Shown: positions 31,310 to 40,575 of the stretch, in pieces | Numbering within the stretch: position 1 is the stretch's first letter | Layout of the letters: every line of letters starts with the position of its first letter | NCBI RefSeq assembly: GCF_000417875.1 | Contig: NW_006920873.1 | Coordinates: 1,013,713 to 1,060,359, forward strand | From: Pseudozyma flocculosa PF-1 | Taxonomy: Eukaryota; Basidiomycota; Ustilaginomycetes; Ustilaginales; Ustilaginaceae | Reading direction: 5' to 3' | Length of the DNA stretch: 46,647 nucleotides | The notes under the pieces: generated by a model | Database searches by the model: none | What the model saw: the letters and a program-made list of their open reading frames with translations, nothing else | Told to the model about the DNA's origin: nothing | Translations under genes and position numbers: made by a program

Positions 31310-31326
31310 CCCCCCCCCCCCCCCCC
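31310..31326. repeat. C17 homopolymer
   Basis: Seventeen consecutive C in a pyrimidine-rich stretch just upstream of the arrestin start. Its length is likely to be unreliable in short-read assembly. Confidence 0.9.
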
Positions 31327-31414
31327 ACTTCCGATCCCCTCCTCTCCTTGGCCTTCCGCCGCTGCGATGCCGGCCGCACCCCCTTGACGAGGTACCACTC
31401 GACCCTCGTATACC

Positions 31415-34400
31415 ATGAGAGCCGGCGCTGGCACAACAGCCACGATGGCAGCGCATGGCCCCCCAGTCGGCGCACCCGCCCTCCGCACCATCCATACCTA
31501 TACCAACAAGAACGCCACCCTTGCCCTCGAGTGAGTACCCTCGTCGGCGCACATTCGCGCTTCCCGCCGCTCACCGCTCACCGCTCGCCGCTCACCACGG
31601 TGCTTTCTCTACCCCGCCCGACTGCCCGCCACCCTCGCAGCGTCTACACCTACCCGCTCCGAGTGCCCGCGTTCCAAGGCGGCAGCAAGGCAAGGGGCTG
31701 GGGGTCGCTCGCCGGCAGCGTCACGTTCAACGTCACCTCGGACAATTCGCGCGTCTCGGCCATCACCGTCTCGGTGACCGGCACCGCCCGCGTGCTGCTG
31801 CCAAAGAGCGGCTCGGCCGACACGCCCGCCCAGATCGACCACCTGAACCCAGAGGTCGAAGAGGCAAAGGAGCACGACGTCACGCTCCTTCAACTCGAAC
31901 ACACCCTCTGGCAGGCCGACGCCCAGGATCCCGACTCCAACCTCTTTTCCCAGGGCAGGCATCCCTTTGACTTCGACATCGACCTCCCCGCCTACAAGGT
32001 GACGTCCAAGGGCAAGAAGCAGGCCGCGCCCGTCCTCTTGCCGCCCTCGTGCGTCATCGATGCCTTCGCCGCCCCCGCCATCGTCGACACCCGCGCCAAG
32101 TCGGGCGGAGGCGGCGGCGGCGTCATGTCGTCGATCTTCAAGTCGACCAAGGACGCCCTGCCCAAAAACTGGGCCAGCGTCAAGTACGAGATCAGCGTAA
32201 AGGTGCACCGCGTCGGCCTGCTCAAGCGCAACCTGCGCCTCTCGGCCCCCTTTGTCTACCTGCCGCCGCCAGAGTCAGGCCATGAGGTGGCGCTACGCGA
32301 GAGGAGGAGGCTGGCCAACATGATGGCCCAAATCGTCACCAACACCTCGGGCGACGGACGCCACCCGATCGAGTCTCAGGCGCCCTGGCAGCGCGTGGCC
32401 ATCAACTACTCGACCAGCAGGAACGGCGAGCCGATCGACTTGGACGGCGACACCGACCGCAAGGCCGGCGGCGGCGGCGGCGGCCTGCTCGGTTCGATCT
32501 CATCCCTCTTTGGCACCAAGAAGCCCACCGTCATTGGCCGCGAATCCTGGTCGCTCTCGGTGCCCGGTGACGCCGCCGCCGCCTCGTCCGCGTTTGCGCT
32601 GCGGTCTGCCATCCCTTTTATCCTGAGATGCCACACGAACAAGCCTCTGGCGCTCCGACAGGGATCTCCATTGGTAAGTGAAGCTTCCCCGAGCCGCGCC
32701 TGCAGCACAGCTTCCGAACCTGCCTCTGACGGCTGAAGAGCTTGGATTCGACCCTCTCTTGACTTGGTCGCGCCCCATTTACAGATCGTCGTTCTATACC
32801 GCCGGGTGCGCCTGCGCTCGGGCCAAAAGGCCAAGGTCGTAGCCGTCCAGCAGCGGCCGATGGCGACGGCGCAGGTCCGCTTCGCACAGGAGGCGCCCGA
32901 CCTGCACCGCATCAACGGCATCGTGGTGCCGCCCGTGCGGTGCCTGCCCAGTTTCGAGACGCCGCTGATTTCGCTGTCGTACTTTCTCGCAGTGCAGCGC
33001 AGCCGCGACGCCCGCATCGTGCACGAGCACCCCATCACGCTGCACTGCCTCCCGCCGCCAGCCCCGCCCTTTGCCCCCTTCGGACCCTACCCGGCCGGCT
33101 ACGTCAGGCCCGAGGTCCCGCTGCCTCAGCCCACGCCGGACGTCGTGTCGGATCTATCCGGCTTCCCTCCTGCGGCCAACGAGCAACCGAGGTTCGCACC
33201 GCCACCATCGCAGCGGTCCGCCGCGACCACGGCGACGGCGTCGACGTCAAGGTACGATTCGGCGCGCTCGCACGTCTCTTCGGACCGCAAGAGCGGCGCC
33301 CACGGTGGACACACGCTGTCGCCATCGCCGCCAAGGACGCAGAGCAGCTCGCCGTCGCCGTCGCCGTCGCCCTCGATGCGTGCCTCTCCCTCCCGCCCTA
33401 CGAAGCCGCTACCGCCCACCACACAGCTGGCAGCGACGACGCCCGCACCGCCGTCTTCGAAGGGTGATGCGTCGAAGCCACGTAAATCTGCGCGAGAGGC
33501 CGCGTCGAGCACTGGCCGCGCATTGCCGCCCAAGCAGGTCAAGGCAGGCACAACTGCCGCCGCCACTGTGCCACCGGCAAAGGCTGCCGCTGGCTCTACC
33601 TCGCAGCGGCACATGGCACCGGCTCCACCACCCAAGCCTGGTACGCCCAACGGCTCTGGCAACGAGCACCCGAGGCGAGCGAGGTACTCGTCGCGCGGCG
33701 CGGCACCCGATCCGGGACAGCAGCCGCAGCAGCCTGCACTGGGCGCCCCGAGCTCGTCGCGTCGGGTCCACGTACACGGCGACGAGAAGCGCGCCCTCAT
33801 CGACGCCGCCGTACCTTCTCGCTCAGGGAGCGCGGCCGCTGCGAAGGTTTCGCCGTCCATGTCCGGGTTACGCTCGTCTTCGGTCTCGGAGCACGAGGGC
33901 GAAGGGGCGAGGAGGGGCAGCGCAGCGCAGAGAGAGGGAGGACGAGGCGTGGGAGACTATGTGCGCGTCTCGTCGGCGTCCAAGACCAAGAGACCGGTCG
34001 AGGTAGAGCCACCGCCGCCGCCGCCGCCGCCCTCGTCGTCTCGGCACCGTGCCTATGCCACAGAGGCTTTGTCGTCGTCGTCGTCGTCTACGGCGGCGGC
34101 GGCTGGTGGCGCGGACAGGAGAAAGACACGCAAGGGAGGAGCGAGCAGGAACGACCATGTCCACCCGCCCTCGGCCTCGGCCTCGGCGGCGGCGGCGGGA
34201 GCGGGCAGGACGGATTCGTCCGCCCCTCGGTCGACGCGCGGTTCGACGCCTGGATCGGCACGTCGATCCGATCCAGGCGCCGTGCAGACGTTACCTTCCG
34301 CCCCGGCCCCTGCCCCTGCCCCGCTCCCTCCGCCCCCGCCTGCGCTGGAGGCGGATGCCAGCGGTGGGGACGGCGGGGGAGCGGGGACGGGCTATGGATT

Positions 34401-34494
34401 CACCGAGGACGACCTCATGACCTACGGCGAGGACATGGAGCTCGACCTTCCCCCGTCCTATTTCGAGGCCACCGCCGAGGACTTCGAGCAGTGA
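31415..34494 (+). CDS. Alpha-arrestin-like protein (ART family) with C-terminal PPSY motif
   Basis: Exons are 31415-31530, 31641-32673 and 32785-34494 (introns 110 and 111 nt), giving 952 residues. A second ATG at 31446 is possible as the start. The N-terminal half reads as an arrestin beta-sandwich: PLRVPAFQGGS, SLAGSVTFNVTSDNSRVSAI, VSVTGTARVLLP, VKYEISVKVHRVGLLKRNLR. The C-lobe follows in exon 3 (IVVLYRRVRLRSGQKAKVVAV, LPSFETPLISLSYFLAVQ, HPITLHC). From about residue 480 the chain is disordered and rich in Ser, Pro and Ala, with a poly-Pro run. It ends in LPPSYFEAT: the PPSY at residues 939-942 matches the PPxY motif bound by WW domains of Rsp5/Nedd4 ubiquitin ligases. Family knowledge: such proteins link the ligase to plasma-membrane transporters to trigger endocytosis. 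The exact ART orthologue is unclear. Confidence 0.85.
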
Positions 34495-34893
34495 CACCCC
34501 AACGGCCGGCGACGACATGGGCGGCAGCGGCATTGCTGGCGTGTCATGTCGTCGTGTCGTCGCGCCGTGCCGATGCTCTGTCCTCGCTTCAGAGGATGGA
34601 CTCGCGGCCGTCGTCGTCGTCGTCGTCGTCGTAGTGCGAGCAGATACCCCGATCCAAGGACGACGACGACGACGGCCGCGCTGCGAGCGGTGCAGCTCCG
34701 CTTTAAACCCTTGCATGCATGCATCTGCGGAATCGATAATGTACCGTCGGAGGAACGACGCCGTGCCATCGTCGTCGTCGTCCTCGTCGTCGTCGTCGTT
34801 GTCGCCGCCGCCGCCGCCTTAGTCGTCGTCTCCACGATGATGCGCCGTCCGCGTAAAGTCGAAGTCGGTGGCCGGGTATCAGAGGGGGCCCAA
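34495..34893. other. Convergent intergenic region with GTC/CGT trinucleotide repeats
   Basis: About 400 bases between the arrestin stop and the kinase stop. It contains several CGT/GTC microsatellite stretches (about 34606-34634, 34660-34677 and 34769-34834) whose translations are only poly-Val, poly-Ser or poly-Arg. No gene. Confidence 0.7.
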
Positions 34894-36775
34894 TCAAGAC
34901 GACGACGACGGCGGCGGCGACTTGAGGTGGACCTCTTCGAGGCCGCGTTTGAGCTTGTCGATGCCGCTCGACGACGAGGTATGCCCCTCTCCCTCCTGGC
35001 TCGTCTCGTGCCACACGTCGTCGTCGGCGTCGGCATCGGCGTCTTCGTCGTCGTGTGCCCGTGCCTGCGTTGCGTCGTTGTGCTGCGGCGTCGGCGCCTC
35101 CGACGACGACGAAGACGAGTGGGCATGGAAGACGTCCATGTTGCTGACGGAGCTCGAGTGGGAATCCGTCGGCGACCTCCTCCCTCCGAACGGCGAGGCA
35201 GCCTTGCCCTGCGACGCCCCCTGCTGCCCCTGTTGCTGCTCCCCATCGACGTCGGCCGAGGGATTGCCCGAAGACGACGCATTGAGGGCGGCAAACGTCT
35301 TGAACTTGGTCGAGGCGCGCACGGCCGCAATGGCCGACTTCCACCTCTTGCGGTAGTTTTCGCGTAGGCCCGCCGAAATGTCGTGCGACGAGGGCGCGGC
35401 CGTGTGCGACGTGAACCACTGTCGAGACGGGACGGTAGGCAGGCGAGCCAGGAGGACATGGAAAGGGGGAGAGAGTGCGTGAGTCGTGCTGTCTCGGGCT
35501 AAGGACGGGGAGCGGGCAGCGGCGCGGCGACTGGGCGACGTCGACGTACGGGGTGGTCGATGCCTTCGTCGGCCGTGATGCGCTTCTTTGGATCGACCGT
35601 CAGGCACGACTTGACAAAGTCCTTGGCTTCTGCTGAGATGTTCTTCCAGTACCGGTCGTCTGCGACGGGTTGCGCGGGGATGAAAGGTCGAGCGGGTGTA
35701 GCGGCAGATGGCGGCAACGGAGAGAGGGGTGAGGCATGCGGGGTGAGCACGGCCCGCGGCCGACTGGGTGCGTTTGCGGCGCCTGGTACAGGGCGAGCGG
35801 GACCGACTCACGGAACTCGATCTTGCCCCGCTGCGTCTCTGCTGCTAGCGTCGCCGGGTCGTCGGAGCGGAAGGGCGTGTAGCCGCACAGCCTGTCGCAG
35901 CGTCGTCGTGTCGCCGTCGGTGCCGTGGCTCGCCGAGGGAGTCAGCTACGTTCTGCACGCGGGGCTTCCAGACGAGAACGGGGCGCTGGCTGACCGGCTC
36001 ACATTGTGTAGGTGATGACGCCGAGGCTCCACATGTCGACGGCCTTGCCGTGGCCCTTCTTGGCGAGGATCTCTGGTGCGGCGTAGCCGAAGCTGCCGCA
36101 TACGGTGGTGAGGATCTCGCTCTCGTCCTTGAGGTGGGCGGCGATGCCAAAGTCGACGAGGACGACGTTGGCGTCCTCCTCCTTTGTGCGGTAGAGGATG
36201 TTCTCGGGCTTGATGTCGCGGTGGACAATGTTGTGGTGGTGGAGGTACTGAATGGCCGACAGGACGGCGCGGATCGTCTGGCAGGCGTCGTTTTCGGTGA
36301 AGCGTCCCTTTGCGAGGATGCGCTCAAAGAGCTCGCCGCCGGTGGCCTCTTCAAAGACGAGGTAGTACTGAGGGAGGTGGAGTGGGGGGCGGCGAGAGAG
36401 GGAGAGAGGGAGGGGGAAGGAAAGTGAGCGAGCGGTGGGGGTTGGTGAGGATGTGGAGCCGGGGCGGTGCCCCAGGCTCGAGGCGAGGGCTGAGCTCACC
36501 TTGTCCTTGCTCTCGAACCAGTCGAGGAACTTTACGACGTGGGGCTGATCGAGGCCGCGGAGGACGTCCATTTCGTCCTTTACGATTTCGTCGTGGCCCT
36601 TTAGGATCTTTTTCGAAATGACCTTGACGGCGACGTTGATGGGGGGTTCGGCGGCCTTCCATAGTGCGGAGCGCACGACGCCAAAGGAGCCCTCGCCGAG
36701 GGTCTTGTGGAAGGAGTACTCCTTCTTCTTGACATACGACTCGGGCTGCCGAGAGAGGAGGTCGTGCAGGCCCAT
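34894..36775 (-). CDS. Calcium/calmodulin-dependent protein kinase-like Ser/Thr kinase
   Basis: Five exons: 36775-36500, 36367-36003, 35891-35812, 35659-35550 and 35418-34894, giving 451 residues. All junctions are in phase (introns 111-152 nt; the fourth donor is GTACGT). The kinase core is complete: Gly loop GEGSFGVV (27-34), VAVK lysine 51, HRDIKPEN with catalytic Asp143, DFG at 164, APE, and the CAMK-typical [23 protein letters not shown]. Activation-loop [12 protein letters not shown] places a Thr where CaMK kinase phosphorylates CaMKI. The N-terminal [18 protein letters not shown] matches the fungal CmkB-type start. After the kinase domain, HPWFTSH is followed by a basic amphipathic helix ([20 protein letters not shown]), a plausible autoinhibitory/calmodulin-binding segment. 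The last ~130 residues are acidic and Ser-rich. Expected role: cytosolic Ca2+ signalling. Confidence 0.93.
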
Positions 36776-36803
36776 GTTGGCGGCGGCGGGCGGCGGGCGG
36801 CGG

Positions 36804-36892
36804 GCGATGGGTAGAGGAGGGTGAGCGGGCGGCCGGCGATGGGTAGGGGAGGTTGAGCGGGCGGCCGGCGATGGGTAGTGGAGGGTGAGCGG
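36804..36892. repeat. 32-bp tandem repeat, about 2.8 copies, just 5' of the kinase start
   Basis: Three successive units begin with gcgatgggtag and differ by one or two bases. They start about 28 bases upstream of the kinase ATG, probably in its 5' UTR. Confidence 0.85.
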
Positions 36893-37062
36893 AATGAGAA
36901 GAGGCGAGCTGTGGGATCAGGAAGGAATGGACGGCGAGGAGGACGGGTGCGTGTCGAAAAGGAGCGAGATGGCGGGGGGGATGGGATCGAGCGGAGGGAT
37001 GGTGGTGGTGGTGGTGTCGGTGGTGGTGAGGAGTGCGAGCGAGCGGGTGATGACGAGGAATG

Positions 37063-37082
37063 CAGGCCAGGCCAGGCCAGGC
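37063..37082. repeat. GGCCA pentamer array upstream of the kinase gene
   Basis: Four GGCCA-type units. A second array of the same unit lies at 37173-37191. Confidence 0.75.
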
Positions 37083-37783
37083 GGTGCTGCACGGGTGCGG
37101 GCGGGCGGCTGCATGCGGGCGCAACTGAGTTGGGCGGTTGCGGCGGCCGTCCCTGGCCTGCTTGGCCTTCTTGGCCAGGCCAGGCCAGGCCGCGAGCTTC
37201 TCCCCGCTTGCTTGCTTGCTGCCTTGGCAGGGAGCCGAGCCCTGCCTCTTCTATCTCTCTTCTGGCCTGGCCTGGTGCACCCGAGCCATGAAAGGCCGAC
37301 CACCGACACGCCGGACAAGCCGACACGTACGCTGCGCCCGCCTGCTGCTGTCTGCCCGCCTGCCCGCCTGCCCGCACGCGCCATCCAGCCATTCGAAGGT
37401 GGAGGGGGAAAACCCTGGGGCGGCGAGGGGGGGCACGTCCCCCCCAAAAGTCGCCGGCCAAACCTCAGCTCAGCTCAGCTCAGCTCGGATCAGAGCCGCC
37501 CAGGCTGCCCACCACCGTACCGGTACCGCCATCAGGCTGCGCTACGTCCACTAGCCCGGCCGATCCGACGCCCTAGGCCTGCCATCCACCTTCGCCTCTG
37601 CCGTCGCAACCTCATTCTCTCTGCTGGCCTGGGATGTCGGGTCGTCGCAACTCCACGCGCTGCGGTCAACTGCGACGGTTGTGTTTGCCCGCCAGGCTTC
37701 CATCCATATTGGCTCCACGAGGACATGTATACCGGCCCTGCTCGCCGTCAAGCCGGCCTTGGCCATCGCCCCCTCTGCCGCCG

Positions 37784-40096
37784 CTACTTGACGCTCGGCG
37801 GCTCGACGACGGGCACGCAGTACCGCCCGTACAGCGACAGCACCGAGTAGGTCAGGCCGTGCGCCACCTCGACCTGGAACGGCGCATACGCAACCTTTTC
37901 CCCGTCGATGCTGCACATCCCCCCGCCCTTGAGCCGCCGGTGGCCCTCGCGCAGCCGGGGCGTGACGCGGTACGCTTCCACCTTGAGGTACGCCAGCGCC
38001 CGCTGGTAAATCACCCGCCCGCTCTCGGCAGAGTCGCCCTCGGGCAGTTTCGACAGCCGCCCGCCACCGTGCATCATCATGGCAACGTCAATCGCTCCGT
38101 CGCCCGGTAGCGCGTACGGGAACTGCATCAGGTCCCGCCCCACCCACGGCAGCTTGCCCCCGTACAGCGACGCCAGCGGCTCACGGATGCGGTACCACCC
38201 CAGCATCTCGTCGCCCGCGTCGTCGCCGTTGTCGTTGTCGTCGTTGTCGCCGTCTCCGCCCCCTCCGCCCCCTCCTCGTCGCGACCCGTCCGCCGCCGGC
38301 GCAAGGGCGATGCTGTGCGGCCACGAGGGATCCCGAAGGTCAAAGGGCCGCGGTGGCACGCCCTCGGGCCCAAGCGCGTCAGTCACTGCTCCGTGGCGCA
38401 GCGGCGGCTCGGCATCGCGCTCGAATCGCAGGTTGCCAAACGCGTCACGCGCCCACTCGGTCGCGCTGTCGTCCTCGTCGCCGTCCTCCTGCCTTGTCCC
38501 ATCGACCTGCGCGCTGTCGGGCGAACCACCAAAGCCTCCGGACGCTGCGGTTGCACCCGCAACGCTGCCGCCGCCGCCGCCGCCGGCACCGGCCGCCGAC
38601 GACGCCGACGCGCCATCCAGCCGCCCGGCCTGCTGGAACTTGCGCACGCGCTCGCGCATCTCTGCCTTGCTCTTGCTCCCGCGAAGCCCCAGCTTGACGT
38701 CGACGTCGACCTCGCACTCGGTGTTGCGCAGCACACCGGCCGCGTACCCGATCAGGAAGCGCGTGTCGCCCAGCGCCCGCATGCTCTCGGTGCCCAGGTC
38801 AATGTCGGCCATCAGGCCAATCGACTGCGAGAGGAACGAGTAGTACCTCACAAACGGCTTCGACGGCGCATCGGCCATCAGCGCCGCGTCCTCCGAGGCT
38901 CGTGTCGTCGTCGTGCTCGAGGGCACGGGCGCCGCGCCCATGTCCGCCCTGCGCTTGAACTTGGACGGCTGGGCCGGAACGCCAGGGATCGGGGTGCCGG
39001 GAGGGAACGCTGAAGCCGGCTGCGTGACGGTGAGGAGGTCGGCGGGCATGGGGCGGCCCTTGATGATGTTGAGGCAGGCGAGCGCCAGGCTGAAGCCTTG
39101 CTCGACGCCCAGCAGGTTGATGGCCGAGGCGTTGCCGCTGCCGGCGGGGATGGGGGCCAGCGGCAGGCGGAGCGCCCTTTTGGCATCGGACCGCTTGGCG
39201 AGACCATTGAGCACCTCGTGGATGAGGCCGTCGCCGCTCATGACGGCCATGGCGTCGTAGCTGTCGACGTCGAGGTCCCTTGCCACCTCGACGCCGTGTA
39301 GGCGGTACTGGGTGAAGGTGACGTCGAGCTTGCAGAGGGCCGCCTCAAAGATGGGGCGCACGCGGCTGTCGTAGAGCTGCCTTGCCTTTCCCGGCCCGCC
39401 TGCGGGGTTGACGAGGATCTTTAGGCGGCGGAAGGGTTTGACGTCGCCGTAGGCCTTGGCCATGACGTCGTCGACCCAGCGTTGGGCCTTGACCTCGACG
39501 TCGTCGTCGTCGCGCGAGGCGTGTGCGATGCGGGCCTCGATGCGAAAGAGGCGCAGGTTGGAGCAGGGCCCTTCGAGCTGCTGCTGCAGCCTCTGTGATC
39601 GCTGCTGGGGGGTCAGTGCGTGGTAGGCGTCCTCGCTCATCGAGGCCATGCAGGCGGGGCTGGCCTTTGGCTTTTTGAAGAACGAGAAGCCTGAGGCGGG
39701 CGAAGGTGCGGAGCTCTGGAGGGGGGGCGAGAGGAGGCGGACCAGCAGGGAACCGCCGTCGGAGTCTGCGATGAAGGATGTGTGTAGGACGAGGGCGAGG
39801 GGGACGCGGAGGTAGGCCTTTGACTGGTCCGAGTAGGCGGAGCGCGAGTGGCCTCGGAGGACAAAGAAGAACTCGTGGTCGTAGGAGACGAGGGCGGGCT
39901 TGCCCTCGATGGAGACGGCGAGCGATTGGGGAGGGAGGATTGCATGGCCGTCTCCGCCGTTGAGCGATGCGGCGTTTGAGGAAGACGAGGCGGTGGCGGT
40001 GGCGGTGGCAGTTGGCGCAGTCGACGCGGCTGGCCTCGAGTGGGGAGGGAGGACCGAGATGGCGGGCCCGCGGTGGCCCTGGTCTGCCGCCGACAT
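37784..40096 (-). CDS. LCB4: Sphingoid long-chain-base kinase (diacylglycerol kinase catalytic family)
   Basis: A single exon of 770 residues from ATG 40096 to TAG 37786-37784. The DAGK/sphingosine kinase catalytic domain begins at about residue 225: KILVNPAGGPGKA (228 on), the lipid-kinase signature MSGDGLIHEVLNGL (287 on) and PLAPIPAGSGNASAINLLG. Farther on come RYYSFLSQSIGLMADIDLGTE, DLMQFPYALPGDGAIDVAMM and the C-terminal SIDGEKVAYAPFQVEV. This order and spacing match Lcb4/Lcb5 and sphingosine kinases, which phosphorylate sphingoid bases at C1 using ATP to make the signalling lipid. Two disordered inserts (Gly/Ser-rich, then Gly/Asp/Asn-rich) separate conserved blocks. The assignment to LCB4 rather than LCB5 follows the family name only. 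The gene is divergent from the coronin/RIB7 gene across a 479-bp region. Confidence 0.94.
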   Translation of the reverse strand: MSAADQGHRGPAISVLPPHSRPAASTAPTATATATASSSSNAASLNGGDGHAILPPQSLAVSIEGKPALVSYDHEFFFVLRGHSRSAYSDQSKAYLRVPLALVLHTSFIADSDGGSLLVRLLSPPLQSSAPSPASGFSFFKKPKASPACMASMSEDAYHALTPQQRSQRLQQQLEGPCSNLRLFRIEARIAHASRDDDDVEVKAQRWVDDVMAKAYGDVKPFRRLKILVNPAGGPGKARQLYDSRVRPIFEAALCKLDVTFTQYRLHGVEVARDLDVDSYDAMAVMSGDGLIHEVLNGLAKRSDAKRALRLPLAPIPAGSGNASAINLLGVEQGFSLALACLNIIKGRPMPADLLTVTQPASAFPPGTPIPGVPAQPSKFKRRADMGAAPVPSSTTTTRASEDAALMADAPSKPFVRYYSFLSQSIGLMADIDLGTESMRALGDTRFLIGYAAGVLRNTECEVDVDVKLGLRGSKSKAEMRERVRKFQQAGRLDGASASSAAGAGGGGGGSVAGATAASGGFGGSPDSAQVDGTRQEDGDEDDSATEWARDAFGNLRFERDAEPPLRHGAVTDALGPEGVPPRPFDLRDPSWPHSIALAPAADGSRRGGGGGGGDGDNDDNDNGDDAGDEMLGWYRIREPLASLYGGKLPWVGRDLMQFPYALPGDGAIDVAMMMHGGGRLSKLPEGDSAESGRVIYQRALAYLKVEAYRVTPRLREGHRRLKGGGMCSIDGEKVAYAPFQVEVAHGLTYSVLSLYGRYCVPVVEPPSVK

Positions 40097-40575
40097 GCGA
40101 GAGCGTGTTTGATGCCCTGTTGAAGGCAGACGAGCACTCGGTTCTGAAGACCGGATCGACGGAGGACCAGCGGGAGGCGACGACAGAGAGACGTAGGATT
40201 ATGAATGTGGTGGCAAGTCAGGAGGAGTTCCCGACGCGGCCAAAAAGGGGCGGCGAGCGTGGGTTGCCTGGCTGCCTGCCCGCCTGGCCTGGCTGCCCGC
40301 CTCGCTGCCAAGGCACTCCTGGCGTTGGTCCGCTTTCCCATTTGGCGGTCAGAAGAAAGCAAGCGGCACGGCAACGACGGCCCGTGCGTCCAACACGCGG
40401 GGCCCATCATCCTCCTCCTCGCGCGCCCCCTCTGCTCCCTCAACCTGCCACCTTCTCGACCCACCACCTCCATCGATCCCCTCTCCTCCCCCCTCGCCCT
40501 CCCTTGGTCGCTCTGTGTGGCGATCCATCGCCAGCAGCCAGCAACCTGCCTGCCCACCCCATCTCACCGCCCGCC
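40097..40575. other. Divergent promoter region (sphingoid-base kinase / coronin-RIB7)
   Basis: 479 bases shared by two divergently transcribed genes. It contains GCCTGGCCTGG-type motifs (about 40265-40300) and a long C/T-rich stretch toward the coronin start codon. No gene. Confidence 0.65.

Larger units (their letters stand above)
29982..31414. other. Repeat-rich intergenic region upstream of the arrestin gene
   Basis: No gene is supported. It is the densest area for pentamer arrays: 30249-30264, 30290-30319, 30382-30406, 30654-30683 and about 31036-31060. A 17-base C homopolymer lies at 31310-31326, about 90 bases before the arrestin start codon. Confidence 0.6.
36776..37783. other. 5' region of the kinase gene / 3' flank of the sphingoid-base kinase gene
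   Basis: No gene is supported. The stretch includes a 32-base tandem repeat (36804-36892), GGCCA arrays (37063-37082 and 37173-37191) and an AGCTC run (about 37464-37485). Frames are Pro/Arg/Ala-biased. Confidence 0.6.

Noticed and set aside
39967..40575. Extension of the coronin frame upstream of 40576
   Set aside because: It overlaps the start of the divergent sphingoid-base kinase gene and has no coronin similarity. The ATG at 40576 has good context and directly precedes the conserved RFANVSKWRN.
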